From assembly GCA_014529385.2 (NCBI GenBank), contig CM043953.1, positions 70,951,372-71,015,371 on the forward strand: a stretch of DNA of 64,000 bases, written 5' to 3'. Shown here one piece after another: positions 1-10,451 of the stretch. The notes below the pieces were generated by a model. It was given only the letters and a program-made list of their open reading frames with translations, searched no databases and had not been told where the DNA came from. Position numbers and translations under genes: made by a program. This DNA comes from Adiantum capillus-veneris (Eukaryota > Streptophyta > Polypodiopsida > Polypodiales > Pteridaceae). Position 1 is the stretch's first letter; every line of letters starts with the position of its first letter.

Positions 1-350
1 GTAGCCTCTACATCCCATTGTACCTTGTTGTGTAGTCATGGACTGGGCAAAGTTGGCCGCAGCTAGTTGGCCGCAGCTAGGCTAGTCTTGTATGGTCATT
101 TGGTTATGTGCAAGGCGTTGCCTTCGAGGGATTGTGACAATCTATTATACTTGTTTTTTTCTTGTTTAGTTCTATTTTACTGTTTTCGAATTGTCTGTCG
201 ATTTTGAGCTAGCTTGTGAGTCCGCATGCATACTGCATCCAGAGCACCCCACCACTAGAGAGCATTGTGCACCATTTCCATCTAGACACAACAACACATT
301 TTTTAGCCCAATTTTAGAGCATGCATGTAAATCTCGCAGACAATTGTGTA
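1..350. other. Unassigned flank left of E2b
   Basis: No gene or known repeat recognised. A 15-base unit (AGTTGGCCGCAGCTA) is duplicated in tandem near 52-80. The last five bases (GTGTA) serve as the left target-site duplication of the neighbouring LTR element. Confidence 0.4.
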
Positions 351-844
351 TGCTACAGATGAAAACGTCGCGAGCCCTACAAAATAGCAAAAACAATATA
401 CTACAAGCCATGAAACGAACAAATCTACATACCCGGCGAATCCACGAGCACGTAATCGATGATATACGCGAACAGAGAGAGATAGAGAGCGGGAGAGAGT
501 GAAAGAAAGCGTGTAGGCGCACCTCCTAGAGCGGAGTGCTACGTCGGCACGACGAGAGAGGAGAGAGGAGAGGAGAGGAGAGGAGAGGAGAAGATACAAG
601 CACTGGGTACAATATCCCAACGTGCAAGAGTGACCATTTCCCTCTTGCACGTATTTAATTTATAGATTCTTGAATGGTCAAAGTGAGTACAAACTGGCCG
701 GCCGGTCATAAATGGCCAAAGCTCATAAAAGAGCACTTGAATAAATATACAAAAAATGTAATATCCTTTTGCATAATCCATTATCTGCTGATTCTTTTGC
801 CACCTGTCAGCTGCAATAGATAATAAAATATCAATTCTATAACA
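351..844 (-). repeat. E2b 3' LTR
   Basis: A 494-bp LTR which, on the minus strand, runs from TGTTATAG to CTGTAGCA. It is preceded in sense by the purine-rich tract ATGGAGAGGTA (845-855), which marks it as the 3' LTR. It contains a CT-rich stretch on the sense strand (GA-rich as printed, about 470-590). Confidence 0.8.
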
Positions 845-1289
845 TACCTCTCCATTGGAAAGCAACTGTCCTCAGTTGCGAAGATAAAATCTGCAAACAA
901 TACTTGTCAAAAATAATGATTAGAAATCTGTATCAAATAGTAAAAGAAAAAATCCATAAAATTATACACATTGGTTATGCGTGCCGTTATCCACATACTA
1001 CCTATTCTAATGTCCCATACCACTAGAATAAGAAGGAAATGTCATACCTTGATGAAATAGGATATCATTGGTTACACTCATCATAATCAATTCGCATCAA
1101 TCTCAATCCAATTCCATAAATACTGTCGTGACAACCCACAAAAATTCAAGTCCAAATATCTGCCAACATATATCCGTTTCAAATCCAAAATCCAGATATC
1201 CAAATCCAAAATCACTTTCATTATGTACCCGGGTAACAAAATCATACCAGTTACAGTGGTGGCCAGCCACTGCAGCATGATTTTGTGAT

Positions 1290-1505
1290 TGGTGTTGCCT
1301 AAATCGGTGAATCTACACCAACATACGTGCTGTCTAAATCGGCGAATCTGCACTAATGCTGCCTAAATCGGCGAATTTGCATTTGATATTGTTTAAAAAT
1401 CATGATTTTGCAGTTTATCAATGTGCTGCCTAAATTGGCTGATCTGCACCAAGATGAGTATCTACACACTGCCTAAATCGAAGAATCTGTGTGCATGTGA
1501 CCAAT
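1290..1505 (-). repeat. Motif array, consensus near GATTTAGGCAGCAC (E2b copy)
   Basis: At least five degenerate copies of a block reading, on the element's sense strand, GTGCAGATTCGCCGATTTAG followed by GCAGCAC, spaced irregularly by roughly 30-70 bases. The same array occurs in E2 at 9985-10110 and 29490-29560. It lies in the 3' untranslated internal part of the family. Confidence 0.7.
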
Positions 1506-2480
1506 GGACTAGACAGGGTATAAAAACATAAAAATGTACTACCTGTTTCACACCACATTGGAGTAAGGTCGAGTAACAAGGTTCTGATAAATTGGTATTT
1601 ATCGGAAAGCACCTCGGCTCATGTGAGTAGCTTCATATCTCAATGTGAAATGATCGCAATAGCAATTTCATTTAATACAAGTATTGGCACAATGTTAGAG
1701 AATGCAGGTAATTAAAAGAGCCATGCCTTCTTTCAAAAAATAAATGGTAATCAAGTTGATAATTAAGCCAGATGTGGTGAATTTATGTAACGGTGTTGTT
1801 TTCTGTGGAATGATATATGTGTAGGACTTTGAAAATCATAGAATTTTGAGGGAGTCCTATTAGTGTTAATTGCTTGTGTTTACGAAAAGATTTTTCAAAA
1901 CCAAAAATTGAAAATGCGGAGAGAGCTCACCTGTGTGCTTTTCGTAAATCATTGGACTCTGGATGATGTACTGCATCTGAAAATATGTACTACTTTGTGC
2001 GTGGGGAGAGAGGTACAAGTAGGAGACAACTGTAATTAGAAAACTGACACCAAATTATAGTTAACAAATTCAAAATGTGTTAATTTGGTGTGAATAATTG
2101 GCCATAAAATAACAACATATTCCACCTTATTAATTTATAGACTGGATAGGGAGAGGATGACAAATGAGTAGGAAGAAAAACTCTGCAGTTTAATTTTAAT
2201 AGCTTAGATCCACTAGAGTCACAAACAGACATAAAATATAAGAACCATTTTTTATTTGATTGTATAATGCAATTTAAGAGACAGAATTACACTGATGACT
2301 TACAATCATTTATTATGATTAGCCTTGGATCAATTAGAAAGTTAGATGAAAGTAATAAATTGTGGATTGGTTTTTTTTTTTGTGAATAAATGGAGTAGTC
2401 CCCTTGATATCGCGAATTGTTGTCTCTAAAGTGCTTAATATTGTAAAAATTATTATTTATAACTGTTTAAAGAGCATTGA

Positions 2481-2540
2481 CTAGTGTTTAGTTATGATAT
2501 CACAAGCATACTAGTGTCTAGTCATGATATCACGAGCATA
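2481..2540. repeat. 30-bp tandem duplication inside E2b
   Basis: The unit beginning ACTAGTGTTTAGTTATGATA occurs twice in succession with three differences. It is non-coding. Confidence 0.75.
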
Positions 2541-3326
2541 CATCATGTAAAGGTCATACTATCAAGAGTAGATTGGTCCAACAAATAAGGAAAACAATGC
2601 AAAAGTGATTTGACCTTAGCGGCTCTTTCAGACATTGCCACTTAGATGTCAAAATATGTAAAGAACATGCCTAGCAAGACCAAAAACTTAAGCTTCTCTT
2701 TTAAACTTGTACTAGGTATGTAGCATGAAAGTCTGCAGCTTAGACAAATTACCTATAAGATCAAACTAATACAATACTTATGGATCTAATACAATGTATG
2801 GGTACAAAAAATAAAATGAAGTAAAGTAAAAGATTAAATTGAAAGCCTAAAAACGCATCATTATCGTCAATATCGTCAATGCCGGAGGATGTCTGACTGT
2901 TGACCTAGTCGGAGGAAATATTGCAGTAGTCGTTGAAGAGCTTCATCACTGTCTGCCTCTATAATTAGCCTTACTCAGAGGGGGGAAAAAGGGGGGAAAG
3001 AGATTAAGTGAAATGAAATGTTATATTAAACATTCTCAAAGGGCCAAAATATGAGGCCGAACTGATACACTCCGTGTGAATTTAATCCAATGCCTTGCTT
3101 GGGTACAATATAAAATGAAGTAAAGTAGAAACCCATCATCAGCAGCATCGTCAATGCCCTCACTTGTCGGAGAAAATATTGAAGTGGACACTGTCGAGCT
3201 TCGTCCATGGTCTCCAATTGCATGAGGGGGAGGTTGCCATATCAGATGAAGAGAGAGCGCTACTGGCTAAGGGGGGTAAGTTGCAGGTTATGAAGGAGCC
3301 AATGCTTATACAAAGAACGCAACCTG

Positions 3327-3808
3327 TGCTACAGACGGAAATGTCGCGAGCCCTGCAAAATAGCAAAAACAATATACTACAAGCCATGAAACGAACAAAT
3401 TGCATACCCGACGAATCCACGAGCACGTAATCGGCGATATACGCGAACAGAGAGAGATAGAGAGTGGGAGAGAGTGAAAAAAAGCGTGTAGGCGCACCTC
3501 CTAGAGGGGAGTGCTACGCCGGCACGGCGAGAGAGAAGAGAGGAGAGGAGAGAAGAAGATACAAGCACTGGGTACAATCTCCCCTCGTGCAAGAGTGACC
3601 ATTTCCTCTTGCACGTATTTAATTTATAGATTCTTGAATGGTCAAAGTGAGTACAAACTGGCCGGTCGGTCATAAATGGCCAAAGCTCATAAAAGAGCAG
3701 TTGAATAAATATACATAAAATGTAATATCCTTTTGCATAATCCATTATCTGCTGATTCTTTTGCCACCTGTCAGCTGCAATAGATAATAAAATATCAATT
3801 CTATAACA
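3327..3808 (-). repeat. E2b 5' LTR
   Basis: A 482-bp LTR closely matching 351-844, with the same ends. The sequence just inside it (3326 downward) does not contain TGGTATCAGAGC, so this copy probably cannot prime reverse transcription with the usual tRNA. Confidence 0.8.
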
Positions 3809-4190
3809 CTGTATGGTCTGCAAAACTCCACTATGCATCATGCTAGCGCTAGTCAACGTACGATTGACAATCCCTGCTGCAAATGCTCCCACCATAGCTG
3901 CTAGGTCGGGCCTTGACACTAGTAGGTCATACATGAGATAATCGAACGCTTATGAAATTTGCACAAACCTGACTATCACAGCCTCCCTTGTGCTATCTAC
4001 ATGTACTACATCATCATGACTACTCATCACGTATGGATGTGTCAACACCAACACTACGATGGCTACGTCCCTCTCACCCATCACTGGAACCATGCATCTT
4101 CATCAACCTCCAGTATGAGCATATCAAAGGACTCCATGTCTATCATCTCTGCATGTGTCTCTAGGGAGAAAACTCGCTCTACCTCCGATG

Positions 4191-4238
<48 letters not shown>

Positions 4239-4297
4239 TGTGTGTAGGAACACACTCTAACAGAGATTAAGAAAACTTTAAGTTTTCCTTAGTGCTT
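3809..4297. other. Unassigned spacer with (CT)n
   Basis: No gene recognised. The tract 4195-4235 is a pure CT microsatellite. The left bases (CTGTA) form the right target duplication of E2b. A short minus-strand open stretch at 3814-3934 is not recognisable as a known protein. Confidence 0.4.
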
Positions 4298-4460
4298 TGA
4301 AGCTTTTCTAGGGGACTAGCTTAGGAGATCCACCTCCCTACCCTATATATAGATCGTGTGGCTCATATCCAGTCCAATTGGATCCCTAGTCCACGTTCTA
4401 AGCTGTCTAGGCCCTTGGCCTAGGTCTGCTGTGACCCCTTGGGCTGCCCTTGGCCTTACA
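4298..4460 (-). repeat. E1 3' LTR
   Basis: A short LTR of about 163 bp, ending CTTGGCCTTACA and followed by a purine-rich tract on the minus strand. Its repeated CCCTTGGCC segments resemble the 155-bp LTRs of E4, which suggests related families. The left boundary (TGAAGC) is the best TG candidate, not proven. Confidence 0.6.
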
Positions 4461-4480
4461 TTACTCCCCCCTTGGAGAAG
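4461..4480 (-). promoter_or_regulatory. E1 polypurine tract
   Basis: The minus strand reads CTTCTCCAAGGGGGGAGTAA just before the 3' LTR. E4 has the identical tract at 16279-16298. This is the plus-strand DNA priming site of LTR elements. Confidence 0.75.
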
Positions 4481-4487
4481 TGTTTTT

Positions 4488-4952
4488 TGTAATCAAATTG
4501 ATATTTTACTATTTATTGCAACTGCCAGGTGAAAAAGGAATAAGCATCTAATGGACTATGTGAAAGGATATGGCATTTTATGTACATTTTATTATTCAAG
4601 TGCTCTTTTATGAGCTTTGGCCATTTATGACCGGCTGGTCAGTTTGTACTCACTTTGACCATTCAAGAAATTTTTAAAGTAAATAACTTGCAAGAGGAAA
4701 ATAATCACTCTTGCACGGGGGAAGATTGTACCCAGTGTCTACGTTATTCTTCTCTCCTCTCCTCCCTCTTCTCTCACCATGCCAACGTAGCATTCCACTC
4801 TCTCTCACTCTTTGTCTCTCTATGTTCATGTATGACGTTGATTATGTGCTACGGGATTTGTCAAGTAAGCACATTTTGTGCATTTCATGGATTGCAATGC
4901 AATATGTTGTTTTTCGGTATTTTGCAGGGACATTGCGCCTCCGTTTGTAGCA
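4488..4952 (+). repeat. E2 5' LTR
   Basis: A 465-bp LTR starting TGTAATCAAATTGATATTTT and ending TTTGTAGCA. It matches 29968-30485 and, in reverse, both E2b LTRs. It is followed by one G and then the primer binding site. Confidence 0.85.
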
Positions 4953-4953
4953 G

Positions 4954-4965
4954 TGGTATCAGAGC
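4954..4965 (+). promoter_or_regulatory. E2 primer binding site (initiator tRNA-Met)
   Basis: TGGTATCAGAGC, the standard plant site complementary to the 3' end of initiator tRNA-Met, one base after the LTR. The next 60 bases partly repeat the LTR end (TATTTTGCAGGGACA... ATGGATATGCTCT). Confidence 0.9.
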
Positions 4966-5597
4966 TATGGATATGCTCTGTTTTTTGGTATTTTGCAGGG
5001 ACACTACACCACTATGGATATGCTCTTGGGCTCACAACAATCATAACTGTGGAGATGATTGATATGAAAGATGAGTCATGCTTACCTTAAACTTAATTAT
5101 TTATTGTTTGAAAGTTATATGCAGGTGATTGTTTTCAATTTCCTAAGATTGTAAAGTGCTTAGATTGTTTAGTAATTTTGAATTATCATGGTTGCATAAA
5201 AATGTCCTCAGCGAGCAATGGATTTTAATTGTATTTGGCTGTATCAGTGAGAGTTAGAGTACAATGAGAAGAATAAGAAGAAGAAGTAGAGTAGCTGTAG
5301 TTTCTTGAAGAACGCAAAGTAGATGGAGAAAGATTATCTTCATTGTCTATCTCTACGTAGGAAATTACCCCGAAAGGGCACCTGTAGTAAAGAGAGCACG
5401 AGTGTTGATATACCATTTCTTTGTATGAAACAATTCCAAGGTACCTCAACACTACAACACCGACCATGTGAACATCCCCGGCACCCTGATGGGTGAAGCA
5501 GTTGCAGCAATCGGTTTGAGAAAGAGAGTGACAAGCGTCCGCCCTAGTCTAATATTCTGTAGAGAAGCCTGTTCATCAAAAAGGCTGCTTCTCGGCC

Positions 5598-5602
<5 letters not shown>
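4966..5602 (+). other. E2 leader, non-coding
   Basis: No open frame of interest and no recognisable gag. A partial repeat of the LTR tail occurs at 4990-5030. Confidence 0.4.

Positions 5603-5638
<36 letters not shown>
5603..5638 (+). repeat. (CT)n microsatellite in E2
   Basis: A pure CT run on the sense strand of E2. It generates serine/leucine-repeat open frames that are not proteins. Confidence 0.9.
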
Positions 5639-5641
<3 letters not shown>

Positions 5642-5800
5642 CCTCGTTCGCTTGTGACATGCACAACCCACCCAATCTCTCTCTATTTCTCAGCTCGCGG
5701 CCACATTGAGTATAGTCGAACACTCTTTCTTTCTCTCTCTATCTCTCAGCCACCCACCCACCCACACACACACAACCATAGTAATCTACAGAATGTTGGA

Positions 5801-5803
<3 letters not shown>

Positions 5804-5853
<50 letters not shown>
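5804..5853 (+). repeat. (CT)n microsatellite in E2
   Basis: A second pure CT run. Sense-strand CT tracts are common in plant 5' untranslated regions, so it may have come with the captured gene, which lies about 1 kb downstream. Confidence 0.9.
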
Positions 5854-5856
<3 letters not shown>

Positions 5857-5908
5857 GAACCAACCACAATTTAACTGCTCGTCTTCACCCCCACCCCCTC
5901 GTCGTCAT

Positions 5909-6250
5909 TGGCGCCCACCCTCGTCTATAAGCGTCACGGGAGAAACTCAAGGGATCTACGGTGGATGTTCAATCCACCGTTGATCCCATCTTTGAGTATC
6001 AAAGAAATTACGGCCCCCAGCTGCCCGCATCGTGACTTGACCACGCCACCTCCCACCCCACAGGCGCACTACCTATCCAACCCAGCTGTTGCGATTGCTT
6101 GAAAGTTGTGTTACCGTAGTACTATATAAGTCTGCCCCCCCCTTGCTGCGTCGATCCAACGGCCCAAAGCCCTCCCCGCCCCGCCGATCACGCGCCAGCC
6201 ATAGATCCCTTGAGTTAGACCCCCTGTCATTTATAGACGAGGGGCGCCCA
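5909..6250. repeat. 342-bp inverted repeat (MITE-like) in E2
   Basis: The arms 5909-5961 and 6199-6250 are inverted copies: each has GGCGCCC at its outer end, then CTCGTCTATAA, and then ACTCAAGGGATCTA. The centre is GC-rich and contains a TATATAAG box near 6123-6130. It could be a small inverted-repeat DNA element nested in E2, or part of a captured promoter. No target duplication was identified. Confidence 0.6.
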
Positions 6251-6879
6251 CCCCTGTTTGCTAGGAACATAACCAATGCAGCTTCTCGTCGTCAAACACC
6301 CTAGTGGCGCCCACCATGCAGCAAACCAGCGGCATGACCTGTCACTTTAGCCATGCAGAGTGGTGCAACCAACTTCTAATTCTCTCTTTGCATGCAGCCC
6401 TCAACCACCTACAGTTTTCTGTGGCCACCAGTCCACCAACCCCTCCGGCTTCAACCGCTAGCTACACGCACACCGTCCATCTCGCCCCCTAGACTCCCAC
6501 TTATCGACCGTCATCACTTTCACCATGCAGCCCACCTTGCTGATGTGCAGGAAAGTACTAGTTGTCTCTATATCTCTCGTGAAACTCAAAGCATACAGCT
6601 GGTTGCGCCCCCACCCTTGTCTAGCTGGTCATCTCTCAACGACCACACAGACACACACAATGTGTGTGGCAGATCTCTCTATCTCTTGTCTATTTGTGTG
6701 TGTGCACACGAGGAGAAGAAGATGATGATGGTGATGATCTTCTCACTCGTGAGATGGAGGAAAAATTGAAATGGTAACCTACCCAAACTCGCCCCCTCCA
6801 TAGCCTACATTAACAAGGTCTCTTTTGCAAGATCCATTTTGTGTCCACTTTGAATCTAGATTAGCAAAGGGAAACTGCA
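6251..6879 (+). other. Non-coding stretch upstream of captured gene fragment
   Basis: GC-richer than the rest of E2, with no conserved coding frame seen. Its position before the gene fragment makes it a candidate 5' untranslated or promoter part of the captured gene, but that is inference only. Confidence 0.3.
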
Positions 6880-7575
6880 AGAATGTGCGAAGGAACTGAC
6901 CAGGCCCATATTTCTTTGCGCATGAGTGGGATGACTCCTATTAAAGGTAGATGTCCTCCCAAAAGTGTTCTGAAAGATTATGGAATGAAAAAACTCCTTG
7001 AATCTGGCTCTCGCTTGCTGGAATCGGCTGCAAATGATGAGTTAGATCGCTTCTAAAATTTTGCGGAAGAAGGGAATGGTAAGGTAGATAATGTAGAATT
7101 GTGGTATGTTCGGAGCTCTGGAGGGCGGCAGATGGCTTTAGAACAGAGGACTCCAGCAATGATTGCATCTTTGTATGGTAGCCTCTGTGTTCTAACGTAC
7201 ACAATGAGTCAGTAGGCTATGCAAGGAGGGGATGTTGATCAAGCATGTGGTAGTGATGGGACCTCGGCCTTGCATTGTGCCGCTGTTGGACGTTAAACTC
7301 TAGCAGTCCAAGCAGTGAAGATTCTACTCAACTTTGGCCTCAACAACCATCCAATCCAGTTTCCATGTAGCAACCTCAAATGGCTGGCCTCAAACAACTT
7401 CCCCCCACACCCACTGCATAGCGGTTGCGGCCATGAATTTTTATCTCCCTTTTTCTCTCTTTGCTCCAACGTACAACTATGTATAGAAGCAAACATTGAC
7501 GAAGCTCTACAGCGACCGGTGCCACTCTTTCTCAAACGACACCAGTTGTCGGGCATCCTCGGACATTAACGATGA
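6880..7575 (+). pseudogene. Captured fragment of a plant CCCH zinc-finger/ankyrin protein gene
   Basis: The plus strand reads ELWYVRSSGGRQMALEQRTP (about 7095-7155) and, after a stop, DVDQACGSDGTSALHCAAVG (about 7230-7290), then VKILLNFGLN (about 7315-7345). These match the N-terminal ankyrin region of plant tandem CCCH zinc-finger proteins, which have LWYGRQ...EQRTPLMVAATYGS and CGSDG-TALHCAASG segments, from memory of the family. Such proteins act in stress-related RNA or transcriptional regulation. Stops occur near 7053, 7213 and 7294, and no CCCH finger is visible, so it is a non-functional 5' fragment. It sits wholly inside E2 in the element's sense orientation, which implies transduction by the retroelement. 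Confidence 0.75.
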
Positions 7576-8290
7576 TGATGTTGTGGCTTTTTAGTTTCCA
7601 GCCTTTTACTTTACCTTTTTTTTATTTTGTACTCAAGACATTGCATTAGATCCACCAAGATCGTATCATTTTGATCTCATACGTAATTTTGGCCTTTTGA
7701 CGACTGTTAATATAACATTTCATTTCATTTCTTTCTCTCTTTCCCCCCTCGTGTGAAGCTCTACAGCAATCGGTGCCACTCTTTCTCAAACGACACCAAT
7801 TGTCGAGCATCCTCGGACAATAACGATGATGATGATCTGGCTTTTTAGTTTCCAACCTTTTACTTTACCTAATTTTATTTTGTACCCAAACGTTGTATCA
7901 GATCCACCAAGATCGTATCATTTTGATCTCGTACGTAATTTTGGCCTTTTGAAGACTATTAATATAACATTTCATTTCATTTCTATCTCTCTTTCCCCCC
8001 TCGTTTGATGCATCTGATGCACACACAACTATAAACACCCCCCGCCCCTCCCTTAAAAGTCAGATACATTTTTAAGGTCCCTTGGGATAGTTTCCCACGG
8101 CATGCATTGGCGAAGCTCTTTCATGACTAGTGCAATACTTTCTTGCACAACTCCTTTTGATAGCCATAATTGGTTTAGATCCACAAGGATTGTATCCGTT
8201 TGGTCCCATAGGTAATTTTAGCATTTTGAAGACGTTTAATATAACATTTCATTTCATTTCTCTCTCCCTTTATTTCTCTCTCGCAGCCAG
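7500..8290 (+). repeat. Tandem repeat of about 250 bp, two good copies and one decayed
   Basis: Copies at about 7500-7756 and 7757-8006 are nearly identical and contain GAAGCTCTACAGC, ACGACACCA, GATGATGATG and ATATAACATTTCATTTCATT. A weaker third copy spans about 8100-8290. E2b carries a single related unit at about 2990-3220 in reverse, so the amplification appears to be specific to E2. Confidence 0.75.
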
Positions 8291-10123
8291 TAAAGTGTGA
8301 GCGTCTCTCTCTGTGTCACTCATTTACACCACATACCCAATCTTAATATCTATATATAATCAGTGTTAGAAAAAAATATACGGAGTCTAGTGTATTTTAA
8401 CCGACTAACATTCTACAATACCGGTTAGATTTTGAGCTTGCTTTAAGAAAACAAAAAAGGGGGATTTTACAAAATTTTTAGAGTAATTTAGACAGAAAGC
8501 TTCAAATTTTGACTTAAAAACCAAGAGAATTTCCAGTTTTTCCTTATTTTCATTGGCTAGGGAAAATGTAATTCTCTAGCCCTATATATATAATTTATTT
8601 TGGTCTTGTCTTTGACGGTCTACCATTTTTTTAATTGGGTTATTACAGGGTAGTCTTATGCCAACCAAAACAACAAGTTGAACTTTTCGACTCGCATCAA
8701 TTCAACAGCTATGGCCTTGATGTTTTGTAGCATCACAATTAAATTTTTAATAAAATGTAACTTGTTAACACATAGCTGCATAAAACATTGCACATTAATG
8801 CATATAATTTAGCATTACATTATCCAATTCTATGACACACCATGCCAATCACTCTCCCTAAGCACCTAGAAGAACTGGCCAACCTCAAAGCTTTTCAAGT
8901 GATGGAATTCTCTTGTCAAGAAACATTGTTCCTAAGCGAGCGGTCCTCCCTAAAAATATAAACAACACAATAGTCATTCATACAAATCTGTTCATAGAAA
9001 TCTTGGTAGAAAAATCAACAACAACAAATATAACAAAGAGGAAGAGACCTTGAATGCACCAGGACTTAATATTCTAGCAATGATAGACCATATGCGGACT
9101 CTGACCAATACACTTGTAGCTACTTACACCCAAACTAGACCTGCTTTTGACCTATCCTCATATTTATACATTTAGTGTGGCATCACTTTATCAGAAGACC
9201 TATATCAAGTGGTTATCCCAATCTTACAAACCACCCTGTAAATTTAGAGAACACCCCTATTATCCGCTCCTCTATACTTCAAGTTGTCTACTTTCATCAA
9301 TTTTGTACTTCATGGCTTTTAAAAGGTTAATGCATTTGATGTGTGGTCAAACTATTCTTAAATTGAACAAGAAATTGTTTTTAGTGCTTTGTTTATTTTT
9401 CTTTTTTCTTCTTTAGAAACACTTTTGCAGATAAAGCTAATCACCGTACTCTCATATCAACGAATCCCCAGGTAGCAATTTTTTGCAATGTTCTCTGCAG
9501 CATTTTAATTGTCCTTGCTTTAAGATCTCGTCATTATAAACCATCTCATTTTTAATGTCCTTGTTTTAAGATCTCGTCATTATAAACCATCTCTCATTTG
9601 CTCGTACTGCAATGTACTTGTTTAATATGATACTGTGATAATATTCACCTTCTCAACTCTCTTGTAAGCTTTTTTTTTTGGTATACATACAGGACAAGCT
9701 CAAGGAGTTTGCAACAAGGATCTTTTGCTTATCTGCATTCTTTTATGACATGTGAAAATTAACCATCCCTAACATCGTGTCTGCTGCTTACACTGAATGC
9801 AATTTCTATCGAGATGAAATGTCATTAAGTTGTACAACTACCACGAGAGCTAAGATGCTTTGGGATACTGGAAAAACCATTTGTAAGTTCTTTGTCACAT
9901 AAGAATACTACAATTTTGTGTCAAACATGTAGTAAATATTTTTCTCTTTTTTGTCTTGTCTAGTCCATTGGTCACAAGCACAAAGATTTTCCGGTTTAGG
10001 TAATGTGTAAATGCTCATCTTGGTATAGATGTCCTTAGGCAACACCAATTGTCCATGCAGAACTTTCGGTTTACGCAGCACCCATGCAAATTTGTCGATT
10101 TAGGCAGCACAACAACAAAATAC
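8291..10123 (+). other. E2 internal region, non-coding
   Basis: AT-rich with no recognised protein. It contains a tandem duplication of about 48 bp at 9507-9597 (CCTTGCTTTAAGATCTCGTC repeated). The end (about 9950-10123) aligns in reverse with E2b 1400-1530 and holds copies of the GATTTAGGCAGCAC-type motif. Confidence 0.5.
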
Positions 10124-10128
10124 AGATT
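10124..10128. repeat. E3 left target-site duplication
   Basis: AGATT, identical to 29439-29443. Five bases is the usual length for Ty3/gypsy insertions. Confidence 0.9.
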
Positions 10129-10376
10129 TGAGAGATACCCCTCCCGGGGGGTCTTTGCACAAAATATACAATTTTCAATATCCACACTTGCAGAAGCATT
10201 TGCATAGGGAAGGAGTTCTCAGTGCCCGACCAAGCATGGAGTTCATGCCATGAGCCGGACTGCATCTAGAGGTACCTAGCGATTAGTGCTACCCTTGAAT
10301 GGGTGTTATGAATGAAAGCATACACAAGAAAAATATAACATTGTGGAGGGTAAATATATGTGTACACCATGTTGCG

Positions 10377-10380
<4 letters not shown>

Positions 10381-10448
<68 letters not shown>
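10381..10448. repeat. (GA)n microsatellite in E3 3' LTR
   Basis: A pure GA run (CT on the E3 sense strand). The other LTR has a poly-G run plus GA at the same place (26157-26221). Confidence 0.95.

Positions 10449-10451
<3 letters not shown>

Larger units (their letters stand above)
351..3808 (-). mobile_element. E2b: short non-autonomous LTR retroelement, relative of E2
   Basis: Two direct LTR copies bound about 2.5 kb without recognisable gag or pol. The LTRs, the polypurine tract and the 3' internal region match E2 in sequence and order (855-1500 aligns in reverse with 29444-29967 and 9950-10123), so both are one family. The flanking five bases are GTGTA and CTGTA, a 4/5 target duplication. 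The initiator tRNA-Met primer site present in E2 is missing after the 5' LTR (3327 downward). The internal region resumes with sequence resembling E2 around 7500, so I infer a deletion derivative that lost its leader and primer site. Confidence 0.75.

Noticed and set aside
172-650. Overlapping open frames at 172-522, 191-502 and 303-650
   Set aside because: They cross the LTR edge and have no known protein similarity, and the 3160-3497 copies differ in frame.
351-844. Two separate solo LTRs at 351-844 and 3327-3808
   Set aside because: The 351-844 copy is preceded by a polypurine tract and family-specific internal sequence, and the outer flanks match 4/5. One element with two LTRs fits better.
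3814-3934. Minus-strand peptide MYDLLVSRPDLAAMVGAFAA, faintly like a GH3 acyl-acid-amido synthetase segment
   Set aside because: Too short and the resemblance is weak. The open frame owes its length to the adjacent LTR.
5468-5983. A 171-codon plus-strand open frame in E2
   Set aside because: It runs through two CT microsatellites, with no conserved domain and no support beyond length.
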